A stretch of 64,000 nucleotides of DNA from Bathymodiolus brooksi (taxonomy: Eukaryota > Mollusca > Bivalvia > Mytilida > Modiolidae), in NCBI GenBank assembly GCA_963680875.1, contig OY804580.1, forward strand, positions 116,191,534-116,255,533. Reading direction: 5' to 3'. The position numbers and the translations under genes are program-made. The notes beneath the pieces are model-generated. The model was not told where the DNA came from and did not search any database. It saw only the letters and a list, made by a program, of their open reading frames with translations. Positions 31,701 to 41,885 of this stretch are shown one piece after another; the stretch's first letter is position 1; the number at the start of each line of letters is the position of its first letter.

Positions 31701-32265
31701 TTAACGTATATCCTGAACAGTCCTTTGAAAACTCAACATTCCTTACTGTAATTGTTGAACACTGGAATATGTTATTGTTGTTCACCTTGAGGGCCATTAA
31801 CCTTATCTAACTTGACGCCTTATTGTTAAGCATCTGATTTTATACGAATGGCAGAAAAGGAAAACACTGACTGCTCCAATGACTAGATATTATTCCAAAC
31901 TTGCATTTTGACATGAATATTATTTTACTTTACAAAAGGATATCAGATGTGGAGTCTCTATACATAAAACATAGTTATAATAGAGAGACACCCATAACAG
32001 CATAGACAGCTGAAACATGTGATCCAAAGCACAAATATGACAATGACAGAAACGGTGTAAATCTAGACACTGTCGTGAAACAGGCATATACACGCGGGCG
32101 TTGTTTAACTGGTTAATATAATAATAAAATGCAAGGCAAAAAATACAGCATCATCAGAAGAAATCTAATCGAAATAGAAAGAGACAAAATTTATACCCCA
32201 CACATATACAATCACTTTCCTGGCTTGATATAGACAATTCAAAAATATTGTGCTGGTGTTAGGTT
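31701..32265. other. Unique-looking stretch, no feature recognised
   Basis: Downstream of the polycystin stop codon, possibly 3' untranslated intron. No gene or repeat recognised. Confidence 0.45.
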
Positions 32266-32269
32266 AGTT

Positions 32270-32995
32270 TTATGTTTTACGATGTACTAGATTTATATTA
32301 AACATAGAACTACTTACCCTTTCGGAACACCTAAGTTCACTTCATAGTCTTATATTAAACATTGAACTAGTTACCTTTTCGAAACACCTGAGTTCACTTC
32401 ATAGTTGTATATTAAACATAGAACTACTTACCTTTTCGGAACACCTGAGTTCACTTCATAGTTTTATATTAAACATAGAATTACTTACCTTTTCGGAACA
32501 CCTGAGTACACTTCATAGTTTTATATCAAACATAGAACTACTTATCTTTTCGGAACACCTGTGTTCACTTCATAGTGTTATATTAAACATAGAACTACTT
32601 ACCTTTATAGAACATCTGAGTTCACTTCATAGTTTTATATTAAACATAGAACTACTTACCTTTTCGGAACACCCGAGTTCACTTCATAGTTTTATATTAG
32701 ACATAGAACTACTTACCTTTTCGGAACACCTGAGTTCACTTCATAGTTTTATATTAAACATAGAACTACTTACCTTTTCGGAACACCTGAGTTCACTTCA
32801 TAGTTTTATATTAAACATAGAACTACTTACCTTTTCGGAACACCTGAGTTCACCTCATGGCTTTATATTAAACATAGAACTACTTACCTTTTCGGAACAC
32901 CTGGGTTCACTTCATAGTTTTATATTAAACATAGAACTACTTACCTTTCGGAGCATCTGAGTTCACGTCATAGTTTTAGTGAGGTTCATGTTGCT
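32270..32995 (+). repeat. 57-bp minisatellite derived from family A, about 12 copies
   Basis: Units read TTTTATATTAAACATAGAAC, TACTTACCTTTTCGGAACAC, CTGAGTTCACTTCATAG. The CTTACC.TTTCGGAACACCTGAGTTCAC part is the family A signature segment (reverse of GTGAACTCAGGTGCTCCGG), and the last unit runs straight into the rest of family A. Confidence 0.93.
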
Positions 32996-33146
32996 CAATC
33001 TGTGGTTGTCTTTGTAGTATTTTGTAGATCATTGTTTGTATTTTTCCCTTTTGCGCTCAGTCATTGCATTGCCTATTCCTCTTCGCTTTGCGGCCTCTGA
33101 ATATTCCTTAGGTATCTATAATCTTTTCTTGTTATATAATTAAAAG
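32996..33146 (+). repeat. Family A distal part continuing the 57-bp array
   Basis: TTTTAGTGAGGTTCATGTTG, TTTGTAGATCATTGTTTG, ATTGCATTGCCTATTCC, ending TATCTATAATCTTTTC. Confidence 0.8.
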
Positions 33147-33375
33147 TAAGAAGAGTTTGGAGATACCAAAGGGGTAATCAGAATCCATATATCGTAGAAG
33201 AACAGACAATACAATGGTCAAAAACAAAAGCACGAAAGGACAAACAACGATCTACAAAACATTCATATAGAGTAACACGAACCCCACCAAGCACCGGGGG
33301 TGAACTCAGGTGCTCCGGAAGGGTACGCAGATCCTGCACCACTAGAGACACCCGTCATATTAATCTAGTTACAAA
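33147..33375 (-). repeat. Family A copy
   Basis: AAGAAGAGTTTGGAGATACC to GACACCCGTCATATT, and on to ACAAACCCGGTGATAAGTC. It lies tail-to-tail against the plus-oriented copy ending at 33,146, and its other end continues into the RT relic below. Confidence 0.88.
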
Positions 33376-33635
33376 CCCGGTGATAAGTCATGAACGAGGA
33401 AAGGACAGGGAAGTGTTTTTGACAAGTGGAACATATCCGTGGTCAATTGCGACACAGATATTCCAATACGGTCAACCAAGTCATGGTGGCGACCGTAAAG
33501 CTTTCGAAGTGATGACTTCAACTTAACTAAGAGGAACCACTGGTTCAGTAGCTTCCTTGTTAGCAGCCACCATCGATCAAGGAAATCCTGATAGGAACCA
33601 CAAGCTCTAGAATATCGTATCAACTGAGATTATAT
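33376..33635 (-). pseudogene. Penelope-like RT C-terminal relic
   Basis: An open minus-strand segment (33,369-33,623) encodes MIRYSRACGSYQDFLDR, then LNQWFLLVKLKSSLRKLYGR and HHDLVDRIGISVSQL. The first part aligns with LIRYARASINYSDFLKR and LDQGYKKIRLIRSLKSLY at the C-terminus of the RT at 35.5 kb, with the same spacing. The N-terminal two-thirds, including the catalytic core, is missing. The 3' end continues into family A. Confidence 0.82.
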
Positions 33636-33674
33636 GTATATTTAACTAGAAACATTACATTTTATTTTTTTCAG

Positions 33675-33740
33675 ACATGAAGATGGATGAAAAAACCTCA
33701 TTTGATATATTCAAGATGGACATGTTTGAATAACTATGCA
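33675..33740 (+). other. Possible 3' untranslated exon of the polycystin-like gene
   Basis: A clean acceptor (TTATTTTTTTCAG) precedes ACATGAAGATGGATG. A small open frame (ATG at 33,677 to TAA at 33,731-33,733) reads MKMDEKTSFDIFKMDMFE. It does not join in frame with exon P, where a stop precedes the donor, so it is either untranslated, an alternative end or chance. Confidence 0.35.
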
Positions 33741-34169
33741 TGTAGGACGGGCATTAATGAACATCGCATGTACCTTATTACGTAGATAGTGATTGAGAGT
33801 TTTGCACAAACGGTACCAAAGGTGACAGTTGTCATTTATTGAGCCAATTAAAATCATTTTGGTTTCATTTTAATCCACTTCTTTTCAAACATGAAGCAGT
33901 TCTATTTGATTTTTTATGTTGTAGTGCCAAATAAGTAGAACATCCATTCCTAAGCTTAGTAAACGGCATTGAACCCCAGCAGCAGGTGCAATGTTATTGT
34001 TTCTACGCGCTCTTGAACGCCATTTTCAAAATAACTTAAATTTAATATTACCCAATTTGATGTAAAAAAAATATTTTGGTATTTGGCAAATAGCAAGGGG
34101 TGTCTAGGTAAATACAATTTTAAAAATGTGTTATCAAAAGAGACTACCTCTTAATAATTACAAGTATTA
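33741..34169. other. Unique-looking stretch, no feature recognised
   Basis: AT-rich sequence with no gene or repeat recognised. Confidence 0.45.
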
Positions 34170-34252
34170 AAAAAGAAGATAGCAAATTTCGTGCGCGCAC
34201 GACGCGTTACTTGTATGATCAAAATTAAAAGTTTTACAAAGCCTAATAATAT
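34170..34252 (+). repeat. Family B head fragment, diverged
   Basis: GATAGCAAATTTCGTGCGCG and CACGACGCGTTACTTG match the family head. Confidence 0.6.
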
Positions 34253-34549
34253 ATATTATCATATACTTACTCAAAATATGTTTAATTTTGCATATGTGAT
34301 AAATTCGAAATGCAACAAGTCATATCTCCCAGGGGTGTAATAACCTGATCCGTATTACATGGGGGGTGTAATAATGTGTGCCGTATTACATGGGAGGCCG
34401 GAAATTTTGCTTCAAATCGAGTATTTAGTTTTTCACTATCATTTTATCTATTTTGGAAAAATAAATCTGCCGAAATTCACGTTTTCCGGTCCGATCAGTT
34501 TTCGTTATTATTGTATCGTTGTTTACTTCCGTCGTCTGTTACTGTCAAA

Positions 34550-34612
34550 ATGGATTACGAAGAAAACATGGAAAATGCTCGTTATGCAACGAATGATGAC
34601 ACTCCTTTATGA
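34550..34612 (+). CDS. Small hypothetical ORF, doubtful
   Basis: GTCAAAATGG gives a fair start context for MDYEENMENARYATNDDTPL and stop (20 residues). The upstream 170 bases are less AT-rich than the surroundings. No homology recognised and no neighbouring exon found; it may be a first exon fragment or chance. Confidence 0.15.
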   Translation: MDYEENMENARYATNDDTPL

Positions 34613-34811
34613 ACCAATGATTGAATCATCTTGTGTTATTGTATATAAAGTGTAACTGCATAAGGATTATGTATCTAAATACATATAATAAAAACGTAGA
34701 TATAATATGACATTATTGCATCATATCCCAAATCAAGCTACATGGTTTCTGAAAACGATCAGCTCTCACAAATATGAAGAAAGACGCAATGAAGTATATG
34801 ATAAATAGGTT

Positions 34812-34918
34812 ACGATATGGCATTTTTTATATCACATGTCATATCAACTCGGCCCTTGGGCTAATATGGGCGTCTCTGGTTGATATGACATGTAATATGA
34901 AAAATGCCATATAATAAT
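34812..34918. mobile_element. Small foldback element (about 100 bp)
   Basis: The arms ATATGGCATTTTTTATATC plus ACATGTCATATCAAC and their complement GTTGATATGACATGT plus AATATGAAAAATGCCATAT pair nearly perfectly around a loop of about 29 bases. It sits next to the family B remnant at 34,920 and may have split that copy. Confidence 0.8.
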
Positions 34919-34919
34919 C

Positions 34920-35060
34920 TATTAATATTCCGGAGCAATAAAACCAAAGAGCCAAAAATGAGAGCCAAAATCGGCTACGTATGTCACCTATGCCTGAGGG
35001 AGGAGAACCTTAGTTTTGATAATTACATTATTTAGGAACTCAAAATTTCAATAATATTTG
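34920..35060 (+). repeat. Family B distal part, single module
   Basis: GGAGCAATAAAACCAAAGAG, AATCGGCTACGTATGTCACC, CTGAGGGAGGAGAACCTTAG: one copy of the module that is expanded elsewhere. Confidence 0.85.
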
Positions 35061-35075
35061 TGTTTTCTTAATTTA

Positions 35076-35271
35076 GTAAATAAGGGTAATAACAAAATTA
35101 CCGAACTCCGAACAATCTTACAAAGGGAAAGTCAAAACTCATAATTATATAAACAGACAAAATCAGTCAACAACCGGAAAACTGTGAAAACCGTAATGAC
35201 CCTGTCTTGGTACAGGCATTTCTAAAGAAATTGTGGGTTGAATCAGATTTTAAGGCGCCAAACCTCCCGCT
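35076..35271 (+). repeat. Family D repeat copy
   Basis: Matches 17,800-17,994 throughout. Its first 114 bases recur inverted at 36,457-36,570, so the RT C-terminus is flanked by an inverted pair. Confidence 0.88.
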
Positions 35272-35477
35272 CTCATTACGGTTCAAAGGTTCCGCCTGTC
35301 ACTATAACAGTATTTAAATACAGGAACAAAATAGGTAAAATAGTTGTCAAAGCAGTACCATATTTGGTGACGTAAATGTCAAAAATATTTTTACGTCACA
35401 CATTGACAAAAAAAATATCCTTGACATTTTTTTACTTCTTTATCTTTATACATTTTCACTATATGAAAATGCATCGC

Positions 35478-36783
35478 TTATAATTTTTTCTGCAGAGACG
35501 GAATATATTTCGACAAGATCTTGGTATCGGAATATAAACTTTTAAGAGATCGAATAAGGCGAATCTTTTTATAGCCCTGGTCCAGTAGCCTGTTTCTCAG
35601 ATGCAGATGACGTTTCAGGAAATCAGAATAATTGATACTGGCCCTTGCATAGCGAATCAATTGCGAGATGTAAATACCATATGCAGGAGAAGCTGGTATA
35701 TTGCTGCACATGTTTGGAAAATTTATGATTTTAAAATTGAAGTCGTCCCGCTTATCATAAATTTTAGTACTGAGTCGACAACTGTCGTCAAATTCGAGGT
35801 ATAAGTCCAAAAATGATGCGGACGAAGCTGTATCGGTGGTCACTTTAACTTCCAGCTCTGGAGGATATATCAATGGAAGAAATTCTGCAAATCTAGAATT
35901 ATTGATAGATAAAACGTCATAAATATACCTGTATGTGAAATTAAAGGCTCTAGCCTCATGAATCTTCTTATCTTTTACAAGCTTTTGAAGAAACTCCGAC
36001 TCATATGAGTATAAAAATAAATCGGCTAGAAGAGGGGCACAATGCGTACCCATTGGTATGCCGACGACCTGCTGAAACAGTGTCCCTCCAAAGGAGACAA
36101 ATATGTTATCGATGAGGAACTCCAGCATACTGATCACTTGTTCCTCGGAGTAGCATGTTTTACCTTTTTGAATTTTGTTTGATAAATATGTGGAATTGTA
36201 GCCTAACACAACAAATTTTGAGCCATAGTTTCTATGACTAAAAGCTTTATGAATTGTTTCTTTTAAGCGGGTTTTTAATTTGTCATGCGGTAGGGTGGTA
36301 TATAGAGTTGACAAATCAAAAGTTTTGATGGAGGATACCTGAGAGAAAGATCTTGATTTCAGGTTATCCAAAAGATCTTTAGAGTTTTTCAAAATCCACA
36401 TGTGATTTATGCCACTACGCGAGTAAACAATTTCACAATATTTCTGTTGTCCCTCTTTTCACAGTTTTCCGGTTGTTGACTGATTTTGTCTGTTTATATA
36501 ATTATGAGTTTTGACTTTCCCTTTGTAAGATTGTTCGGAGTTCGGTAATTTTGTTATTACCTTTATTTACTGCAGACAGAATCTTTGTCAGGTGAATAGA
36601 TAATTCTTTCGTCGAACAAGTTGATGATCCCGCTATGTACCTTTCTTTGTATGGTGTCTTATGGAGTTTAGGTATCCTATATAAATAGGGTAAATCCTGA
36701 GACACTTTACCAGAGGGAATGCTTAGTATATTCAAACCAAAAATAAAATTTGAATTATATAGATCTGGTATTTTCCTATGCAT
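35478..36783 (-). pseudogene. Penelope-like reverse transcriptase, interrupted and inactivated
   Basis: Two minus-strand parts belong to one protein. The upstream part (36,571-36,783) has DLPYLYRIPKLHKTPYKERY and CSTKELSIHLTKIL. The downstream part (35,478-36,456) has MWILKNSKDLLDNL, the RT palm FDLSTLYTTLPHDKL, then GIPMGTHCAPLLADLFLYSY and the catalytic site FTYRYIYDVLS, then SASFLDLYLEF and a C-terminal RYARASINYSDFLKRHL helix region. These motifs are, to my knowledge, of the Penelope-like class; I see no GIY-YIG nuclease, which could be missing. A 114-bp family D insertion splits the gene. The YxDD Asp is replaced by Tyr (codon 35,919-35,921, TAT). It cannot be active. Confidence 0.85.
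36457..36570 (-). mobile_element. 114-bp family D insertion within the RT gene
   Basis: Complement of GTAAATAAGGGTAATAAC to CCGGAAAACTGTGAAAA. Conserved RT residues on both sides (KILSAV before, GQQKYCEIVYSRSGINH after) would be adjacent if this block were absent, which shows it is an insertion. Short A-rich direct repeats at the edges could be the target duplication. Confidence 0.8.
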
Positions 36784-36789
36784 TTAACA

Positions 36790-37685
36790 AAAGTCAAATG
36801 TCATTTATGGGGATTTAATCAGATTTTTCAAAAACGATATTTTGTACTCTGAATAATAAATAAAAATAACCACTCACGTCACATTCCTCTATAATCAACA
36901 CCAACACAATTAATGAAGACGAAGAAGAAATGATTGGGAGATGAGGATAAATAGCCATTGCCATCTCCATTTTATAATAATAGAAAACGTTTTTGATTTT
37001 CGAAAAAGGTGAATAATTTCTTGCTAGTAAAATGATCTGTCACCGACGCATTTTTCATTTCACTATTGACATGGGGCGGTCTATGACAGTCAACTGATAT
37101 TGTCTGTGAATGAACCGTAGTCGTTATTTGGGTTTTTATTTAATGATACAATTGAAGCACCAACCATATTCTTATGGGGATGTGAGAGTGGGGTAAGATT
37201 GGCCAGAAGGTCACTTGAAAATAATATTTCGTTTCTTGCTTGGCCACAAAACTTTTTTTTCAGTTGTTTGCTTCAACTAGATATCACACTCTTTTTCTAT
37301 AGTTGTCCTTTGTTAATTGAGATTCACAGGCGAAATATAAATTCTCCAAGAAGAAAATGATTGGTCCCTAAATGCATTGACAATGTATGTTAAATTAGCG
37401 TGCACACAGCATTTCTTTTAGACATTTATCAGTCTGTCTTTGTGTATTATTTGTTTGTATTTCTGTTTGTATGCATTGATGTAATCCAATTGGATGCTTG
37501 TTTTGCTTGCAATTAGCAATTAAAGATTTGATAATTCTATATATGAGTAATATCTATCATTGATTAATTTTTTATAAAAAAAAACATATGTAAGGGATAA
37601 GAATTAATTAAAACATGAAGCCCTGTTGATGTGTTCCGTTTGTCGTAATCCAAACCGGTCTTTTTGGCATCTATAGCTTATCACC
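36790..37685. other. Stretch with no feature recognised
   Basis: Sequence between the RT pseudogene and a family A fragment; A/T-rich, no gene, no clear repeat. Confidence 0.45.
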
Positions 37686-37689
37686 GGGG

Positions 37690-37760
37690 TTGTAACAAGA
37701 GTAACGCAACGAGGGTCATATGCTGAATAGGAACTGAGTGTTTTGTAGATCTTTGTTTGT
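37690..37760 (+). repeat. Family A fragment leading into the 30-bp array
   Basis: GGGTTGTAACAAGAGTAACG and GTTTTGTAGATCTTTGTTTG match family A before the GGCCATTGTATTG segment. Confidence 0.65.
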
Positions 37761-37770
37761 CCTTCTGTTT

Positions 37771-37922
37771 TTTGGTTATTGTATTGTCTGTCCTACCTCT
37801 TTTGGCTATTGTATTGTCTGTCCTACTTCTTTTGACTATTGTATTGTCTGTCCTACTTCTTTTGGCTATTGTATTGTCTGTCCTACTTCTTTCGACTATT
37901 GTATTGTTTGCCCTACTTCCAT
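37771..37922 (+). repeat. 30-bp minisatellite derived from family A, five copies
   Basis: Units TTTTGGCTATTGTATTGTCT plus GTCCTACTTC. Family A contains TTTTGGCCATTGTATTGTCT followed by GTTCTTCTTC at the same relative place (10,211-10,240), so one short segment of the element was amplified. Flanks continue as family A on both sides (ATTTCCAGCTTCTGATTACC after). The frames spell poly-CIVCPTSF, not a gene. Confidence 0.93.
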
Positions 37923-37959
37923 TTCCAGCTTCTGATTACCACTGTAGCATCATATAACT

Positions 37960-38280
37960 TTTATCATTCCTCTTCAATCGCATACATGAAACAACACGTT
38001 TCTTATTCTTGGCGAAACAAAATAATGTTTAAATTATGATTTCATGTTTTTATTGGAAATTCTATCATTTCAAAAGCTGTTAAAAAACTTGTATGTACAG
38101 ATTATAGTGAGTAATATGTCAGGATTGTGGAGCATGGACTGGATAAGAAATATCGTTGTTGTGTGCCTTTTCCAGCCACGAGTGAGAAGATATGTACTCT
38201 AAAGCTGATCATCAATATGATCGAGTATTTGATTTGCAACACATTTGTTGGTGGGCGTGACTTTCAACGGACAGCCGGAA
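37960..38280. other. Stretch with no feature recognised
   Basis: No gene or repeat recognised between the 30-bp array and a family C copy. Confidence 0.45.
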
Positions 38281-38284
38281 TTTT

Positions 38285-38425
38285 TATTGATACAAAATAA
38301 ACGTTAGAGAACGCTGAAGGGGCAATCAAAAATGGACAATCCAGAGAAATTGGCAACATAGGGTACACAAGACGAAGAAAAACAAAACACAACACAGTAT
38401 GTGCTGAACACCAATATGCGCAAAA
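38285..38425 (+). repeat. Family C copy
   Basis: AAAATAAACGTTAGAGAACG, AATGGACAATCCAGAG, GGGTACACAAGACGAAG, ending in CAACACAGTATGTGCTG. Complement of 19,318-19,545. Confidence 0.75.
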
Positions 38426-38544
38426 AAACAGAAATAACGTAATTAAGACATCAGACCTGTGAGAAGCAACTGGAAGCAAGGACGAATCGAATATCATTTT
38501 TATGCGGAAATCGTAACAGACATCACAACACTGAACTCAGAACG

Positions 38545-38682
38545 AACGTAAAGACACATAACAGGACAACGCAAAAAATTAAAGATATAAGCAGCACGAA
38601 CCCCACCAAAAACCGGGGATGAACTCAGGTGCTCGAGATGGGTAAGCAGTTCCTACTTCTTATAAAACACCCCCCGTGTTAC
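38545..38682 (-). repeat. Family A fragment
   Basis: GCACGAACCCCACCAAAAAC and GGGGATGAACTCAGGTGCTC are the signature; ends CACCCCCCGTGTTAC. Confidence 0.75.
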
Positions 38683-38976
38683 TCATATATAGAGTAAAGT
38701 TTTTGAGGAAAACCGTTCGTAGCCATTGGCTGTTGGCAATCCTCGTTAAACACATAAAGAATTAAATTAAATACAGTGAAGTCCAGTAAAAGATTTTGCA
38801 GTGATAGATGAAAGAAACATCTACCTAGAAAGTAAAAGATCCCCTTGTGAAGTAACCGATCCCCTTGTGAAACTAAAACGTATTAACAATATCATGCAAT
38901 TGCAAAAAAACTACAAATCAAGATTATCAATTACACAAACGTTGGTATGAAATCTCATTACAAACACATTTTAATG

Positions 38977-39545
38977 TTATTTATTTTTCTTATTTTCAAA
39001 GTCAAGTGATTTATAATACACAGTGGAACGTTTACAGCTTTCTTCTGGACTGTACAAGGGTTTGTATTTCAGCATATGTTCAGCCTTTGATATGTCAACT
39101 GATGTTTTCAAATTTGTAAATATCAACATCGATAAAGTAAGAGGAAACTGAATCTTCTTCAATGGTGAAATCATCATTAATATAACTTCTATAAACTGTA
39201 AAAGGAAATATAACATCCAAAATGGAATGAAAGATCGATAAATTGTTACATCGAAAATATCAAAATATGGCTTACAAAACCGAATCGTTGAATTATGTGG
39301 CGTGTCGTCTTTCAAAATAAACGCTTCACCACCGAGTTCATTGTTTGACGTCATTGCTTTGTGTGCACATACAAAAGCCCACGCCACATTACCAGCATAT
39401 TGAGCAGTACAATAACCACTTCCACAGAAATCTATCATTATGCCTTTGTTGTTGACTCCAGCTTGTATTGCTACCGGTACAAAATGTACATCTAGTTCAC
39501 CATATACAACCACGGGGCGCAACGCCACCGTTCTCATGGTAGAAC
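38977..39545 (-). CDS. 3-beta-HSD-type dehydrogenase, last exon
   Basis: Minus-strand exon from the acceptor TTCTATTTTAG to the TAA at 38,977-38,979. It begins GSTMRTVALRPVVVYGELDV, the LRP...YGE strand that follows the active site helix in 3-beta-hydroxysteroid dehydrogenase/isomerases. It continues with YAGNVAWAFVCAHKAM and GGEAFILKDDTP (the V.N.A.A...A and G..F...D.TP motifs), a membrane-anchor stretch FWMLYFLLQFIEVILMMISP, and ends VDISKAEHMLKYKPLYSPEE, a C-terminal motif of the family. The enzyme would oxidise or isomerise a hydroxysteroid-type substrate with NAD(P) at the ER or mitochondrial membrane. This exon needs phase 1 upstream. Confidence 0.88.
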
Positions 39546-40922
39546 CTAAAATAGAAGAAAACGTTATATGCCGGTCATTCTGATTAAAATCCGGGTATTT
39601 ATCAAATATGTATCCGGACCCGAATTGGGTCCATAAATTCCGGACATGGTGCATAAAATCTGGTCTAAGGTACTAATTTCTCGACTGGATCAAACTGTAT
39701 AAAATCTGGATCCGAAACTAGTATGTAAAATATCACTCGGACCCTGTACATAAAATACGGACCCGGCCCCGCGTAAAATAAGATATGTTCTTTCTCGTGA
39801 CGTCTTCTTACAAGTATGTGTATCAGCTGAGTCTTAAGTCTATTTGTAGATATGCATGAAATATCTTCAGTAGTATTGAAGTGACTTATCAAACTTGTAA
39901 CTATAATATTGATGTATTTTCATAACAAACAACAAATGCTAACAAAAAGAAAGCAAAATATATTAAAACACAATATTTTTTATCAAACAATATATAGGGT
40001 TAGAATTATGGTGATTAACGTCACCTTCATACCGAGTCTGATACATTGTAAATACACTAGATTTACACACTGAAACTCTTGTAAAAAATATTAAAATGTC
40101 AAACTTTCATTTGCCATTGAAATGTGTTAGCTGAAATATTTATGATATAAAAATGCTAAAAAGCAGTATGATATAATAGTGTTTTTCTTTTAGCCATTAT
40201 GTTGACTATCCTCGGCTATAAAAATATAGATATCAAATATTAGTGTGCACGACACGTTTCTGGGATAACCTTCATCAAGCACTCTCAAAATAGAAAGATT
40301 GTAAAGCCACATAATTTAAATGTGTTTGGGAGCAAGAAAACTAAAGGGTCTAAACAGGATAGCTAAAAATCTAGTAGATCTACTGTTACCTATGGATGAC
40401 GTCATAAGACCGTGACGTCAGATTATATTGCCCATTACAGCTTATATTCGAATAAAGGCAGGTGTCGTCCAAGACCACACAAAGATTATAGTTAATCATT
40501 TTCCAATTCTGTCAAATATATATAAGAGAAGGAGAATGGAGTATTATATAGCTCTATTCACAGTATCTTTTTCTCACAACAATGGAAATGATCAAACATT
40601 CTCTTGATTTGAAGCTCGGAAAACCGGGTTACAAAATCAGGTCCATATGACGCTAATACATGTAGTTGTAAAATAAAAACGAGAGTTTGATCCGTGGCAA
40701 TAAAGGGCAATTCTACCCCCATCTTTTTAGGTTTATGTGCCTGCTTCTCTGGATTCTCCATTTTCGATAATTGCTCCATCAGGTTTCTTTAACGTTTATT
40801 TTTAATCAATTCACCGACAAGTAAATAAGTATATTGGTATATATTCATGTCACAATTAATTATTTCAAATCAAGACTAATTTGTCTTGTTCCAAGTGAAG
40901 AAATTTTACCTTATCTATTTAC
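39546..40922. other. Intron of the dehydrogenase gene; expected middle exon not found
   Basis: 1.4 kb between exon 2 (ends phase 0) and the last exon (starts phase 1). It holds a family B copy at 40,216-40,395 and a family C-like fragment near 40,715-40,800. I searched both strands for a segment with the family's YxxxK motif and found none. The phase mismatch shows that at least one exon is missing, not merely skipped. Confidence 0.65.
40216..40395 (+). repeat. Family B copy
   Basis: AAAATATAGATATCAAATAT, GTGCACGACACGTTTCTGG, AACCTTCATCAAGC, ending GGATAGCTAAAAATCTAG; no module expansion. Confidence 0.8.
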
Positions 40923-41065
40923 AAGATCTAGTCGTTCGGTATCTGGAAACAGTTGGACGTCAACATAAGCTGCAATATGAATGACACTGTGTACTCCTCG
41001 GGTGGCTTCGTCAAGTATATGTTTATCAGTAATGAAACCTACTATAGGAATCTTACATTTGTATT
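40923..41065 (-). CDS. 3-beta-HSD-type dehydrogenase, exon 2
   Basis: Minus-strand exon, acceptor ATTTTACAG, donor GATCTT then GTAAAT, 143 bp, phase 1 to 0. Reads EYKCKIPIVGFITDKHILDE, then ATRGVHSVIHIAAYVDVQLF. The D...L..A..GV..VIH.AA.VDV pattern is the nucleotide-binding strand and loop typical of 3-beta-HSD enzymes. It continues exon 1 exactly in phase. Confidence 0.85.
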
Positions 41066-41419
41066 CTGTAAAATAAAATTATTTATCAATTTCGGAATAT
41101 GAAAGAGAAACAATCAAAACTTATCATTCGGCGATATATTATTGTACAAGTTGTTGTATTGGCGTAAAGATGTAATCACGTGAGGCTAAATTTGAAAACG
41201 CCAACCATCTGTCCTTTTCGAAATACCGTTCTGGTTTTGTTCTACCTTTTCCTAATTATATTATAGACTTGTCCTTTTATTCTTGATGTTTGGCAATTAC
41301 GTAATACAATGATGCTTCAATAAGCACAAAATAATTGAAAATATGTCATATCTATGATATGATTAAGAGACATGTTTATAGAAATAAATAATTTAATTAA
41401 GTAATTTTACACATATACA

Positions 41420-41503
41420 TCCCTTTTGGCCATTGCATTGTATGTTCTTCTTTGATTTACGACTTCTGTTTAACCCTTTGGTATCTTAAACTTTTCTTTC
41501 ATA
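41420..41503 (+). repeat. Family A fragment
   Basis: CCCTTTTGGCCATTGCATTG, CTTTGATTTACGACTTCTG, ending TATCTTAAACTTTTC. Sits 40 bp inside the intron next to exon 1. Confidence 0.75.
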
Positions 41504-41543
41504 ATACTCTTATCACAATTCCCAATAGTGGTATTATAATTAC

Positions 41544-41673
41544 CAAATTTCTGTTCGAATGTCTGTAAATCAAGGACTCTGATTTCGTCCACATTTTCGA
41601 CATTCTCTTCAAAATGTTTTATAATATGTTGTCCTATACAACCACTGCCACCAGTCACCAAGATCGTCGTCAT
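41544..41673 (-). CDS. 3-beta-HSD-type dehydrogenase, exon 1
   Basis: Starts MTTILVTGGSGCIGQHIIKH at 41,673 and ends FEQKF before a GTAATT donor (exon end 41,544, phase 1). TGGSGCIG is the Rossmann TGxxGxxG of extended short-chain dehydrogenases, followed by the acidic end of the second strand in EIRVLDLQ. The ATG is right at the start of the fold, as in the family. If the donor is ignored the frame stops about 25 codons later. Confidence 0.88.
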
Positions 41674-41885
41674 TTTAGAACTTGTAATTGGTCACTCAAT
41701 TATTTTTTTTCTTTTATTCTGTAAAGTAGAAGATATTTAGCCGTTAATAACATAACGCTATACATGAATATTAACTTAATCTAAATATATTAATTTCAGT
41801 AGACTGTAAAATAAAGAATAGTGGAAAAAAATGAAAAACAAAAAATATGACACTGTCGAAATAGTTCCAAAATCTAATTGATGAT

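Noticed and set aside
37738..37957. Small Cys-rich open frame with CIVCPTSF repeats
   Set aside because: Comes from the 30-bp array inside family A.
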